A stretch of 64,000 bases of DNA from Cellulophaga tyrosinoxydans (GTDB taxonomy: Bacteria > Bacteroidota > Bacteroidia > Flavobacteriales > Flavobacteriaceae): positions 516,657-580,656 of the forward strand of contig NZ_FWXO01000002.1 in the NCBI RefSeq assembly GCF_900176415.1, read 5' to 3'. The notes under the pieces were generated by a model that had not been told where the DNA came from, ran no database searches, and was given only the letters and a program-made list of their open reading frames with translations. The translations under genes and the position numbers were made by a program. Positions 46,155 to 55,767 of the stretch are shown in pieces (the stretch's first letter is position 1; each line of letters begins with the position of its first letter).

Positions 46155-47276
46155 ATGAAAAATAGTATTATCCATCTATATTTAATCGTTGTAACGCTTA
46201 ATTTTTCTTGCGCTCAGCAGGCAGATAATAAGGCAATAGAGGCAAAAAATCCCCCATTTTCCGCAGAACTTTTTGTGGATAACCTACAGATTCCGTGGGG
46301 TATAACTTTCTTACCCGACAATAGCATGTTAATAACCGAGAAAGAAGGAAAAATCATTCATTTTAGTAAAGGAGAAAAAATAGAAATCTCTAATGTTCCT
46401 GAAGTTTACCAAAGAGGACAAGGCGGATTATTAGATATAATTCTACATCCAAATTATAATGAAAATGGATGGATCTATTTTACCTATGCTTCTCCGGAAG
46501 GAGATGAAAAAGGCGGTAATACAGCATTAATGCGAGCAAAATTAAAAGACAATGCTTTAACTGAAAAACAACTACTTTACAAAGCATCTCCTAATACAAC
46601 CGCCGGACAACATTTTGGCTCAAGAATAGTGTTTGACAATGATGGCTTTTTATATTTTTCTATAGGTGAAAGGGGTGAAAGAGATATTAATCCTCAAGAT
46701 ATTACTAAAGATGGTGGAAAAATTTACAGGTTAAATGATGATGGATCCGTTCCGCAAGACAATCCATTTGTTAACTCCGCAGGCGCTAAAACGGCAATTT
46801 ATAGTTATGGCCATAGAAATCCGCAAGGATTAATAAAGCACCCGAATACTGGTGAAATTTGGGATCATGAACATGGGCCACAAGGAGGAGATGAAATTAA
46901 TATTATTAAAAAAGGCGCAAACTATGGTTGGCCAGTAATTACATATGGAATTAACTATAGCGGTACTCCAATTACTGACAAAACAGCAATGGAAGGCATG
47001 GAACAACCTATACATTATTGGGTTCCATCCATAGCTCCGAGCGGCATGGCAATGATTACAAGTGATAAGTATAAGGGAATGAAAGGTGATCTTTTAGTAG
47101 GTTCTTTAAAGTTTCAATATTTAGAACGATTAATTATGGATGGCAATAAAGTTGAAAAACGTGAAATATTATTACCAGAAATAGGAAGAGTAAGAGATGT
47201 AAAAGAAGGTCCAGACGGACTTATTTATATTGCTGTTGAAGGAAAAGGCATATACAAACTCAATCCTATAAATTAG
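46155..47276 (+). CDS. PQQ-type soluble aldose sugar dehydrogenase (lipoprotein)
   Basis: 373 residues. Lipoprotein signal with lipobox LNFSC (Cys19). Six-bladed beta-propeller of the GSDH/YliI family: LQIPWGITFLPD at the start, GQGGLLDIILHPNY, GHRNPQGL, the PQQ/Ca site HEHGPQGGDEIN (about 238-249) and NYGWPVITYG. Oxidises aldoses with PQQ in the periplasm, passing electrons to an acceptor. A c-type cytochrome gene follows 14 bp later and is the likely acceptor. A TATATTTA -7-like element lies at 46105-46112. Confidence 0.88.
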   Translation: MKNSIIHLYLIVVTLNFSCAQQADNKAIEAKNPPFSAELFVDNLQIPWGITFLPDNSMLITEKEGKIIHFSKGEKIEISNVPEVYQRGQGGLLDIILHPNYNENGWIYFTYASPEGDEKGGNTALMRAKLKDNALTEKQLLYKASPNTTAGQHFGSRIVFDNDGFLYFSIGERGERDINPQDITKDGGKIYRLNDDGSVPQDNPFVNSAGAKTAIYSYGHRNPQGLIKHPNTGEIWDHEHGPQGGDEINIIKKGANYGWPVITYGINYSGTPITDKTAMEGMEQPIHYWVPSIAPSGMAMITSDKYKGMKGDLLVGSLKFQYLERLIMDGNKVEKREILLPEIGRVRDVKEGPDGLIYIAVEGKGIYKLNPIN

Positions 47277-47290
47277 AATTAACTGTCCTT

Positions 47291-47695
47291 ATGAAATCAT
47301 TTTTTTTAATCTATCTAGTTGCGATATCACTATTAACTAACTTCTTATTTCAAGACAACGAATTGGAAAAAAGTATGAAGCGAGGTAAAGCTATTTATGC
47401 AGACTTCTGCGTTACTTGCCATTTAACAGAAGGCGAAGGTGTAAAAAATGCGTTTCCTCCATTAGCAAAGTCTGACTATTTAAAAAAGAACAGAGAGGAA
47501 AGCATTAAAGGGATAAAATACGGTCAAAAAGGAGAACTCACTGTAAATGGGGTACAATACAACGGACTTATGCCTTCTATGGGATTGGAAGATGAAGAAA
47601 TTGCAGATGTTATGAATTATATTCTAAATTCTTGGGGAAATAAATCAGATAAACTAGTAACCCCTGAAGAAGTTTCTTTAATTACAAAAAAATAA
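47291..47695 (+). CDS. Monohaem cytochrome c
   Basis: 134 residues. Sec signal peptide (about 1-20), haem motif CVTCH (about 40-44) in a class I cytochrome c fold, and distal Met in LMPSMGLED (about 98-106). Located in the periplasm or exported. Its position directly after the PQQ dehydrogenase suggests it accepts electrons from that enzyme. The 3' end abuts the convergent murQ gene. Confidence 0.9.
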   Translation: MKSFFLIYLVAISLLTNFLFQDNELEKSMKRGKAIYADFCVTCHLTEGEGVKNAFPPLAKSDYLKKNREESIKGIKYGQKGELTVNGVQYNGLMPSMGLEDEEIADVMNYILNSWGNKSDKLVTPEEVSLITKK

Positions 47696-48511
47696 TCATA
47701 GGGCATTATAAGCCTCAGTAGCTTTTTGTACCGATCCATGGGTTTTAAGCAATTTTTCGGCCTCGGCATAAGAAATACCTAAACCTTCCACCAAATAACG
47801 AGTACCTCTGTCTACTAATTTCTCATTACTTAATTGCATATTTACCATTTTATTACCTTTTACACGACCAATTCTAATCATCAGTGCAGTAGAGATCATA
47901 TTTAGCGCTAACTTTTGAGAAGTACCACTTTTCATTCGTGTGCTACCGGTTAAAAATTCTGGCCCAACATTAATCTCAATAGCAATATCCGAAGCAATTG
48001 CTAAAGGTGATCCAGGATTATTGGTAATACCTGCAGTAAGAATCCCATGAGCCTTTGCTTTGTGGATTCCGCCTAATACGTAAGGAGTTGTACCGGAAGC
48101 TGCAATACCTATAAGTACATCATTTTCATTAATATTATGTGCTTTTAAATCTACCCACGCTTGAGTGGTGTTATCCTCAGCATTTTCAACGGCTTTTCTA
48201 ATGGCAGAATCTCCTCCAGCAATAATTCCAACAACACGTTCATGTGGCATTCCAAAAGTAGGTGGTATTTCAGAAGCGTCTAATATCCCTAAACGTCCAC
48301 TTGTACCAGCCCCGATATAAAATAATCTACCACCTTTTTCAAAACGTAAAGCAGCTGCATCTACTAATTTTGTAATTTGAGGAATAACCAATGCCACAGC
48401 ACTAGCAATTTTTTGATCCTCTTCATTTATTTTCTTTAATAAGGTATTGGTATCCATTTGCTCCAAATCATTATAATTTGAAGGAGTTTCGGTTATTTTT
48501 TTAAAATTCAT
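47696..48511 (-). CDS. murQ: N-acetylmuramic acid 6-phosphate etherase
   Basis: 271 residues, a SIS-domain enzyme: GAGTSGRLGILDASE (about 68-82), the active Glu region, IAASGTTPYVLGG and LTGSTRMKSGTSQK (about 187-200). It splits MurNAc-6-P into GlcNAc-6-P and lactate in the cytoplasm, the step after AnmK. 4 bp after the DeoR-type gene, co-transcribed. All other steps seen in this locus are on the opposite strand from 49464. Confidence 0.95.
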   Translation of the reverse strand: MNFKKITETPSNYNDLEQMDTNTLLKKINEEDQKIASAVALVIPQITKLVDAAALRFEKGGRLFYIGAGTSGRLGILDASEIPPTFGMPHERVVGIIAGGDSAIRKAVENAEDNTTQAWVDLKAHNINENDVLIGIAASGTTPYVLGGIHKAKAHGILTAGITNNPGSPLAIASDIAIEINVGPEFLTGSTRMKSGTSQKLALNMISTALMIRIGRVKGNKMVNMQLSNEKLVDRGTRYLVEGLGISYAEAEKLLKTHGSVQKATEAYNAL

Positions 48512-48515
48512 AAGC

Positions 48516-49265
48516 TTATAACAAACGAATGTCTTGTTTTCTAAAATTTTCTAATAACATATCATCTGGATCTAGTTCCGTTATCATGGTATTAATGGCG
48601 TTAATTTCACACGTTTTATACCGATGTTTAGAATTTAATTTCTCAGATATGGACAAAAGTACAGTTTTCTTTGAAGATTTAATTATAGCTTTTTTCACTT
48701 GTACACTTTCCAAATCAAATTCTGTCAATCCATAATTTATATCTACATATCCTGTTCCAATAAAACTGTAATCAAAAGTAATATCTAAAAGTTGATGTAT
48801 TGCATTAGCACCAATAGAAATTTGAGAGTCTTTAGATAATCTTCCTCCAATAAAAAACACATCTACTCCCTTTTTGGTTAACAATTCCAATGCTACAGCA
48901 AGACTAGTTGTAAAACAGGTAATTTCCAATTTATTAGGTATCAACTTTGCCAATTCTAAACAGGTGGTTCCCCCATGAATTAATATTGTATTCCCTGTAT
49001 TAATAAGAGACAATGCTTTAGTAGCAATTTTAATTTTATCTTCTAGGGCATATATATTCTTATTCTCAGTGGCATAATTTGTAAAACCTAATGCAATAGC
49101 ACCTCCGTGTACTTTTTTAAGTTGTTTATCTGCATCAAGCTCTTTTACATCTCTTCTAATCGTATCCATTGATACTCCAATTTGCTCAGCAATATCTGAA
49201 AGTAGAATTCGGTTATGCAGCTCTACTTCATTGATTATAACCCTATGTCGCTCCTCTTTTAACAT
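48516..49265 (-). CDS. DeoR-family transcriptional regulator
   Basis: 249 residues. N-terminal HTH_DeoR (about 5-55: ILLSDIAEQIGVSMDTIRRD) followed by the linker KKVHGGAI and a C-terminal phosphosugar-sensing DeoRC domain (about 75-235: ILIHGGTTCLELA, FIGGRLSKD, GTGYVDINYGLTEFD). In this context it probably senses an amino-sugar phosphate and represses both its own operon with murQ and the divergent nagB-like operon. A -7 element (TATATTTG, 49300-49307 minus) and helically phased repeats lie between the two promoters. Confidence 0.92.
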   Translation of the reverse strand: MLKEERHRVIINEVELHNRILLSDIAEQIGVSMDTIRRDVKELDADKQLKKVHGGAIALGFTNYATENKNIYALEDKIKIATKALSLINTGNTILIHGGTTCLELAKLIPNKLEITCFTTSLAVALELLTKKGVDVFFIGGRLSKDSQISIGANAIHQLLDITFDYSFIGTGYVDINYGLTEFDLESVQVKKAIIKSSKKTVLLSISEKLNSKHRYKTCEINAINTMITELDPDDMLLENFRKQDIRLL

Positions 49266-49299
49266 TGATTATCTAATTATTTAACATTGAAATATACTA

Positions 49300-49396
49300 C
49301 AAATATATTTAATTAAATGCTGTTTTATGCTGTTTATAATGATTAAAATAAAATAATTGCAAAAAACTGCAAAGACAAAATTTTTGTTTATTTTTG
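49300..49396. promoter_or_regulatory. Divergent deoR-murQ / nagB promoter region with phased repeats
   Basis: Minus: TATATTTG (49307-49300). Plus: TATTTTTG (49389-49396). Between them are two 10-bp direct repeats ATGCTGTTTT/ATGCTGTTTA (49317-49336), which overlap the -33 region of the deoR promoter, and a second 10-bp-phased pair TTGCAAAA/CTGCAAAG (49357-49374). These are candidate DeoR-type operators. Confidence 0.6.
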
Positions 49397-49463
49397 AATA
49401 GCAATGTTCTTAAGAACGAATTTCAAACTCAAAAAAACACAAAACAAAAAGAACACTAATAAC

Positions 49464-51380
49464 ATGCCCGACACATTAGAAAAAGATACGGAACTTAAAA
49501 AATTTGAAAAGATAAATACGCACGTTTATGATAGTTCGGAAGCAGCATCATTATATGTGGCGCGAGAAATTGCAGATTTAATTAAAGAACGACAAAAAAC
49601 CAGCGATAATGTAGTATTAGGACTAGCTACAGGCTCTACTCCTACCAAAGTTTATGATTATCTGGTAAAATTCCACAAAGAAGAATCGCTAAGTTTTAAA
49701 AATGTAATTACATTTAATTTAGATGAATATTTTCCGATGCAACCCGATTCTATTCATAGCTATGTGCGATTTATGAACGAGCATTTATTTGATCATATTG
49801 ATATTTTAAAAGAAAATATTCATATCCCAGATGGTTCCTGCACAAAAGAAAATGTAAAAGAATTTTGCGACGCTTACGAAGCTAAAATCGAAAAAAATGG
49901 CGGAATAGATATTCAAATTTTAGGAATTGGCCGTACTGGACATATTGGCTTTAATGAACCGGGTTCATCTTTAAGTAGTAAAACAAGGGTTGTACGTTTA
50001 GACCGAGTAACCTTATTAGATGCCGCAAGTGACTTTTTTGGTTTAGAAAATGTACCCGCAAAAGCCATAACAATGGGTGTAGGTACCATAATGGCAGCCA
50101 AAAGAATTATCCTTATGGCATGGGGTGAAGGAAAATCGTTAATTATAAAACATGCAGTAGAAGGAGAAATAAAGGAGTCTATACCCGCTACTTTTCTGCA
50201 ACACCACGTTAATTGCGATTTTATTCTAGATGAAGCTGCCGCATCAAACTTAACCAGAATACATACACCTTGGTTAGTTTCGGAATGCATTTGGAATGAT
50301 ACCTTAATAAAAAGAGCTACAATTTGGTTATCCGAAAAGCTGAACAAAGCCATACTTAAACTTACCAATGAAGATTATAGTGAGTTTGGCATGGGTAGTT
50401 TGGTTGCAGATATTGGTTCTGCAGAAAGTATTAACTTAAAAGTTTTCAACCAATTACAACAAACTATTACTGGTTGGCCTGGTGGAAAACCAAATGCTGA
50501 TGACCATAACAGACCTGAAAGAAAAAGTCCCTTTCCGAAAACCTCACTTATTTTTAGTCCACATCCAGATGATGATGTAATTTCTATGGGTGGTACCTTA
50601 TTAAGATTAGTGGATCAAGGACACCATGTACATGTGGCCTATCAAACTTCTGGTAATATTGCTGTTTTTGATGATGAAGTTATCCGTTTTTTGGACTTTG
50701 CCCTAGATATGCAACCAAATAATCATGAACTAATAAAACAGTTCGATAAGATTAGAGATTTTCTAAAAAATAAAACTCCTGGACAAATAGATAGTCCTGA
50801 AATTCAGAAAATAAAAGGACTTATAAGAAAAGGGGAAGCGTTATCCGCCTGCCGTTATTGTGGCGTTGAAGAAGATAATGCACATTTTCAAAACTTACCT
50901 TTTTACGAAACTGGTACGGTAAAGAAAAAACCACATTCACAGGCTGATATTCAAATTACTTATGATCTTTTAAACAAAATAAAACCCAATCAAGTTTTTG
51001 CGGCTGGCGATTTATCCGATCCGCACGGCACCCATAGAGTTTGTTTAAAAATTGTTTTTGAAGCATTTGAACAACTCAAAAAAGATAAAGTAAAATGGAT
51101 AGACGATTGTTATCTATGGCTTTACCGTGGCGCTTGGCAAGAATGGGATGTTGCAGACATGGAAATGACCGTGCCAATTGGCCCTAAAGACATGCAAAGA
51201 AAAAAGAATGCCATTTTTAAACATCAATCTCAAAAGGATGCTGCAATGTTTCCGGGAAATGATGAACGAGAGTTTTGGCAACGAGCAGAACAACGTAATA
51301 AAGAAACCGCACGAAAATATAATGCATTAGGACTCGCCGAATACGAAGCAATGGAAAGTTTTGTACGCTATAAATTTTAA
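49464..51380 (+). CDS. Glucosamine-6-phosphate deaminase fused to PIG-L/LmbE deacetylase domain
   Basis: 638 residues from the ATG at 49464 (MPDTLEKD); an in-frame ATG at 49404 lies at the predicted transcription start and gives a Lys-rich non-homologous leader. N-terminal NagB-like domain (about 20-275): LGLATGSTP, FNLDEYFPM and GRTGHIGFNEP. Position 158 is Thr where E. coli NagB has Asp141; His160 is kept. C-terminal domain (about 360-630) is PIG-L/LmbE: FSPHPDDDVISMGG, GDLSDPHGTHR. Such fusions are known in Bacteroidota. The pairing could let one protein deacetylate and deaminate GlcNAc-6-P, since no nagA is seen here. First gene of the recycling operon. Confidence 0.88.
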   Translation: MPDTLEKDTELKKFEKINTHVYDSSEAASLYVAREIADLIKERQKTSDNVVLGLATGSTPTKVYDYLVKFHKEESLSFKNVITFNLDEYFPMQPDSIHSYVRFMNEHLFDHIDILKENIHIPDGSCTKENVKEFCDAYEAKIEKNGGIDIQILGIGRTGHIGFNEPGSSLSSKTRVVRLDRVTLLDAASDFFGLENVPAKAITMGVGTIMAAKRIILMAWGEGKSLIIKHAVEGEIKESIPATFLQHHVNCDFILDEAAASNLTRIHTPWLVSECIWNDTLIKRATIWLSEKLNKAILKLTNEDYSEFGMGSLVADIGSAESINLKVFNQLQQTITGWPGGKPNADDHNRPERKSPFPKTSLIFSPHPDDDVISMGGTLLRLVDQGHHVHVAYQTSGNIAVFDDEVIRFLDFALDMQPNNHELIKQFDKIRDFLKNKTPGQIDSPEIQKIKGLIRKGEALSACRYCGVEEDNAHFQNLPFYETGTVKKKPHSQADIQITYDLLNKIKPNQVFAAGDLSDPHGTHRVCLKIVFEAFEQLKKDKVKWIDDCYLWLYRGAWQEWDVADMEMTVPIGPKDMQRKKNAIFKHQSQKDAAMFPGNDEREFWQRAEQRNKETARKYNALGLAEYEAMESFVRYKF

Positions 51381-51478
51381 GAAAAAATCATCTCAAAAAA
51401 CTTGTTTAAAATCTTAAATATTGCATTTATATTACTCTTTTTAATTTTATATCTACATTTAGCTCAAACTAATTTCGA

Positions 51479-52753
51479 ATGATTCAAAAAGATAAAGGAG
51501 CTTGGGCCTGGGTGCCCATTTTATATTTTACTCAAGGCTTGCCTTATGTACTGGTGGTTACCGTATCGGTAATCATGTATAAAAACCTTGGGGTAAGTAA
51601 TGAAGATATTGGACTATACACCAGTTTATTGTACTTACCTTGGGTATTAAAACCTTTTTGGAGCCCAATAGTAGATCTTTTTAGTACCAAAAGAAAATGG
51701 TTTTTGGCTATGCAATTACTAATAGCTATTGCACTTTTTGGTGTGGGCCTCAGCATATCTTCTAATATGTTTTTTATAACCACTCTTGCTTGCTTTTGGA
51801 TGGCTGCATTTGCATCAGCCACCAATGATATTGCTTCTGATGGATACTATATGTTGGGACTAACAGAAAAGAAGCAATCTTTCTTTGTTGGTATGCGAAG
51901 TACATTTTACCGCTTAGCAATGGTTACCGGGGAAGGTCTAATAGTTTTTGGTGCTGGCTTTTTAGAGGAAAAATATGGTGATAACACCAAGGCTTGGAGT
52001 ATAACCATGACCGCTACTGCATTTCTAATGTTAGTTTTAACAATTTCTAATTTTTTTGCAGCACCTAAATATGAAAGTTCAGATAACATAACTTTAGACA
52101 AGCCCAAAGGTTTTTTTGAAGTATTTATCTCGTTTTTCAAAAAGCCACAAATTGGTATTGCTCTTGCCTTTATTCTTACGTATAGATTAGGAGAATCACA
52201 ATTAGTTAAAATGGCCTCTCCATTTTTATTAGATACCCCAGATAAAGGAGGCCTTGGTTATAGCACTAAAGAATTAGGACTCTTATTTGGAACTATTGGT
52301 GTTATTGCACTTACCGTTGGTGGCATCCTTGGTGGCATACTAATCTCCAGAGATGGACTCAAAAAGTGGATGCTGCCTATGATTTTTTCCCTCAATGTTC
52401 CTAATATATTTTATGCCATTTTAGCGCTTACAAAAACCACAAATATTGTTGCCGTTACTACAACAGTAGTGCTCGAAAAATTTGGTTATGGTTTTGGGTT
52501 TGCTGCATTTTTAATGTACTTAATTTATATTGCAAACGGTAATTCTAAAACTTCGCATTACGCTATTGCCACTGGATTTATGGCCTTAGGAATGATGCTG
52601 CCTGGAATGATTAGTGGGTATATTCAAAATTGGTTAGGCTATGGCGGATTTTTTGTTTGGGTAGTAATAGCCGCATTGCCAGCGTTGTTCCTATTAAAAT
52701 ATTTACAATATCCTGCCGATTTCGGAAAGAAAGAAACTGTGAGTAATGAATAA
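51479..52753 (+). CDS. AmpG-like muropeptide permease (MFS)
   Basis: 424 residues with about 12 hydrophobic helices. GAWAWVPILYFTQGLPYVL at the start and LPWVLKPFWSPIVDLFSTKRKW (written in two parts: LPWVLKPFWSP, then IVDLFSTKRKW) are typical of the AmpG/PAT1 branch, which imports GlcNAc-anhydroMurNAc and its peptides. Its 3' end overlaps the nagZ-like gene by 8 bp, supporting this substrate. A TACATTTA -7-like element is at 51454-51461. Confidence 0.87.
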   Translation: MIQKDKGAWAWVPILYFTQGLPYVLVVTVSVIMYKNLGVSNEDIGLYTSLLYLPWVLKPFWSPIVDLFSTKRKWFLAMQLLIAIALFGVGLSISSNMFFITTLACFWMAAFASATNDIASDGYYMLGLTEKKQSFFVGMRSTFYRLAMVTGEGLIVFGAGFLEEKYGDNTKAWSITMTATAFLMLVLTISNFFAAPKYESSDNITLDKPKGFFEVFISFFKKPQIGIALAFILTYRLGESQLVKMASPFLLDTPDKGGLGYSTKELGLLFGTIGVIALTVGGILGGILISRDGLKKWMLPMIFSLNVPNIFYAILALTKTTNIVAVTTTVVLEKFGYGFGFAAFLMYLIYIANGNSKTSHYAIATGFMALGMMLPGMISGYIQNWLGYGGFFVWVVIAALPALFLLKYLQYPADFGKKETVSNE

Positions 52754-54338
52754 TTTTATTCCATACATACAAGCAAAAACAAAGCTTTCTATAGTTGAAA
52801 AAATTGGTCAACTATTTATGCCTGCAGCTTTTATTAATGATTCGGAAGAAGAAATTCTAGCGATAGAACAATTAATAAAAGAGCACCATGTTGGAAGTTT
52901 ATGTTTTTTTCATAGTCGCGCTAGTGCTGCAACTAATTTCGAGGGCAAAAAGAAAATTGTATACAATGAAGATAGTTTTGCCACATTAAAAAAACTAATC
53001 CAACGCTATCAATCTGTAGCAAAATATCCTTTGTTAATCAGTATTGATGCGGAATGGGGTTTGGCAATGCGAATTGAGAATACTACCCAATATCCGTATG
53101 CCATTACACTAGGGGCTATTCCAAACAAAACCGATTTAATTTATAAAGTAGGGCAACAAATTGCTCAAGATTGCAAGGCTGCAGGAATTCATTGGAATTT
53201 AGCACCTGTGGTAGATATCAACAACAATCCTAATAATCCTGTTATTGGGTATCGCTCTTTCGGAGAAGAAAAACATAACGTTACCCAAAAAGCCCTTGCT
53301 TTTATAAAGGGATCAGCTCATGAAGGCGTAATAACCTGTTTAAAACATTTTCCTGGCCACGGAGATACTGCGGTGGACTCACATTTGGGACTGCCATTAA
53401 TATCAAAATCTAAGGATGATTTGGTAGCAAATGAACTATTTCCTTTTCAACAATTAATCAATGAAGGCGTTCCTACCATCATGGCGGGTCATTTATCTAT
53501 TCCTGCTCTAGCTGATGGTGACACAATTCCTTCAAGTCTTTCTAAAAAAATGTTGAAGAATTTATTAAGAGAGGAAATGAATTTTAAAGGGGTGGTCATT
53601 TCTGATGCCTTAAATATGCATGCCGTATCAAAAAACTATCCTATTAAAGGGGAGTTAGAATGGTTGGCTTTCGATGCGGGAAATGATGTATTATGTTTTG
53701 CCGAAAATATAGAAGAAGGCATCCAAACTATAGTAGAAAATGCCTCAAATAGTCAGGTTGAAGAAAGTTTTGAACGCCTTTGGAGGTTAAAAGAAATGGC
53801 GTTCAAAGCATGTGATAATCCTGCAAAATTAAGTGAAGCCTCTATAGTAAACAAAGAAATTGCAAGGGCAAGTTTAACACTTTTTAAAGGCACTACTGGC
53901 TCTTTTAATACGCAAGATTTTATTGGTTTAGAAATCAACCAAAGCAAGCCTCCGTCTATTTTCTTTAAAACATTAGCAGATAAAAAAACGTTTCCATTAA
54001 TGTCAACCTTCGAAAATTCTGTTGAAGTACTACGGCAACAAACCAAAAACGAAAAAAACATTCTTTTGGCACTATTTCCTCCAAAAGCAAAACCAGCTAA
54101 CTTGTTTGATATTCCTAAAGAGCAATTAGACTTAATTAATGAATTATTTGAAACTAAAAATGTGATTTTGTACCTTTTTGGTAATCCTTATGTTTTAAAT
54201 CATTTGCAAATTGATAAAGCAAAGGCTATTGTAATTGCCTATCAGAATTTTAAAGAATTTCAAGAAACCGCAGTACAATTTGTTCTAAAAGAAATTGAAG
54301 CTTCAGGTAAAATACCGGTTTCTATTAAATCTATTTAA
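52746..54338 (+). CDS. NagZ-like beta-N-acetylglucosaminidase (GH3)
   Basis: 530 residues. GH3 catalytic domain (about 1-345) with KHFPGHGDTAVDSH (from Lys200; the His-Asp dyad typical of NagZ) and nucleophile Asp near 287 in VVISDALNMHAV. A C-terminal about 185-residue domain lacks GH3 catalytic residues and resembles the second domain found in Bacteroidota GH3/NagZ. No signal peptide, so it acts in the cytoplasm and cleaves GlcNAc from imported anhydromuropeptides. Overlaps ampG by 8 bp and precedes anmK by 2 bp. Confidence 0.88.
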   Translation: MNNFIPYIQAKTKLSIVEKIGQLFMPAAFINDSEEEILAIEQLIKEHHVGSLCFFHSRASAATNFEGKKKIVYNEDSFATLKKLIQRYQSVAKYPLLISIDAEWGLAMRIENTTQYPYAITLGAIPNKTDLIYKVGQQIAQDCKAAGIHWNLAPVVDINNNPNNPVIGYRSFGEEKHNVTQKALAFIKGSAHEGVITCLKHFPGHGDTAVDSHLGLPLISKSKDDLVANELFPFQQLINEGVPTIMAGHLSIPALADGDTIPSSLSKKMLKNLLREEMNFKGVVISDALNMHAVSKNYPIKGELEWLAFDAGNDVLCFAENIEEGIQTIVENASNSQVEESFERLWRLKEMAFKACDNPAKLSEASIVNKEIARASLTLFKGTTGSFNTQDFIGLEINQSKPPSIFFKTLADKKTFPLMSTFENSVEVLRQQTKNEKNILLALFPPKAKPANLFDIPKEQLDLINELFETKNVILYLFGNPYVLNHLQIDKAKAIVIAYQNFKEFQETAVQFVLKEIEASGKIPVSIKSI

Positions 54339-54340
54339 CA

Positions 54341-55417
54341 ATGAAAATTTATAAAATTATTGGACTTATGTCAGGCACATCCTTAGATGGATTAGACCTA
54401 GCATACTGCCATATTTGGGAGGAAAAGGCCAAATGGGAATTTGAAATTAAAGCTACAAAAAGTGTTTCCTACACCACTGAAATGGAAACAAAATTAAAAG
54501 ATTCTATTTCGCTTTCCGCTGCTGAGTTATTACAATTTCACAACAGTTACGGTACTTGGCTTGGGCAACAGGCAAAATTATTTATTGAAGAACAAAATCT
54601 TGATGTAGATTATATTGCAAGTCATGGTCATACTACTCATCATCAACCCCATAAAGGATTTACTTTTCAAATAGGTTCTGGACAACATATCGCCAATAAA
54701 ACAGGAATTGAGGTAATTTGTGATTTTAGAACTAATGATGTGGCTTTAGGCGGACAAGGAGCGCCTTTGGTTCCAATTGGTGATCAACTTTTTTTTAATG
54801 ATTACGACTTCTGTTTAAATCTTGGTGGGATCAGCAACATATCGTTTAATTTTCATCATAAGAGGATTGCTTATGATATCGGGCTTGCCAACATGGGCCT
54901 TAATTACATCACCCGAAAAGCTGGACTAGCCTATGATGAAGGGGGTAAATTAGCTCGCAAAGGCAGTATAAATTCCACCATGTTAAAAGCATTAAATGCT
55001 TTGGAATATTATGATTTACCTTTCCCAAAGTCTATCGGATATGAATGGTTTATAGACAAAGTTGTTCCTATAATTGATAATACCGAAGACGCTCTTGAAA
55101 ATCTTCTGCACACTATGGTGATGCATGTTAGTGAGAAAATTGCTGAAGATATTTTACAGAATACCACCCGCCCAAAAAACACGCTTTTGGTAACAGGTGG
55201 TGGTGCACTAAATAATTATTTAATTGAAAGTTTACAACTAAAATTAGGTAACACAGTAACCGTTGATGTTCCTTCAAAAACGATAATTGAATTTAAAGAG
55301 GCGCTTATTTTTGCATTAATGGGTGTTTTACGCCTCAGAAAAGAAACAAATGTACTCTGTTCTGTTACTGGAGCAACTCGCGACTCTTCTAGTGGAGTTA
55401 TCTATGTGGCTTGTTAA
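54341..55417 (+). CDS. anmK: Anhydro-N-acetylmuramic acid kinase
   Basis: 358 residues with GLMSGTSLDGLDLAY (phosphate-binding, about 8-22), HGHTTHH, DFRTNDVALGGQGAPLVPIGD, NLGGISNIS and LLVTGGGALNNYLIES. Hydrolyses and phosphorylates anhMurNAc with ATP to MurNAc-6-P, which MurQ then converts. Last gene of the plus-strand recycling operon (nagB/PIG-L, ampG, nagZ, anmK). Confidence 0.96.
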   Translation: MKIYKIIGLMSGTSLDGLDLAYCHIWEEKAKWEFEIKATKSVSYTTEMETKLKDSISLSAAELLQFHNSYGTWLGQQAKLFIEEQNLDVDYIASHGHTTHHQPHKGFTFQIGSGQHIANKTGIEVICDFRTNDVALGGQGAPLVPIGDQLFFNDYDFCLNLGGISNISFNFHHKRIAYDIGLANMGLNYITRKAGLAYDEGGKLARKGSINSTMLKALNALEYYDLPFPKSIGYEWFIDKVVPIIDNTEDALENLLHTMVMHVSEKIAEDILQNTTRPKNTLLVTGGGALNNYLIESLQLKLGNTVTVDVPSKTIIEFKEALIFALMGVLRLRKETNVLCSVTGATRDSSSGVIYVAC

Positions 55418-55483
55418 ATGAATCATCAGTATTTTGATTGCAATTTGCTATATTAGAACATCACAAATACTAAAACCAATCTA

Positions 55484-55744
55484 ATGTCTGAAAAACAAAA
55501 AAAAGCAACTGCCTACTGGAAAGAAAATGTCAGATACTTAATTATACTGCTATCCATTTGGTTCGCTGTTTCTTATGGAGCAGGAATTTTGTTTAAAGAA
55601 ACGCTAGACCAAATCCAAATTGGAGGTTTCAAATTAGGCTTTTGGTTTGCGCAGCAAGGTTCCATTTATGTTTTTGTTATTCTCATATTTGTGTACGTAC
55701 GACTAATGAATAAGCTCGATAAAAAATACGGCTACAACGAATAA
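55484..55744 (+). CDS. DUF4212 small symporter subunit
   Basis: 86 residues with two hydrophobic helices (about 18-38 and 48-74), typical of the DUF4212 proteins encoded just before solute:sodium symporters of the ActP type, where they are thought to form a small subunit. Gap of 23 bp to the symporter gene. Confidence 0.88.
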   Translation: MSEKQKKATAYWKENVRYLIILLSIWFAVSYGAGILFKETLDQIQIGGFKLGFWFAQQGSIYVFVILIFVYVRLMNKLDKKYGYNE

Positions 55745-55767
55745 ATTACCAACCAAAATTTATTATT

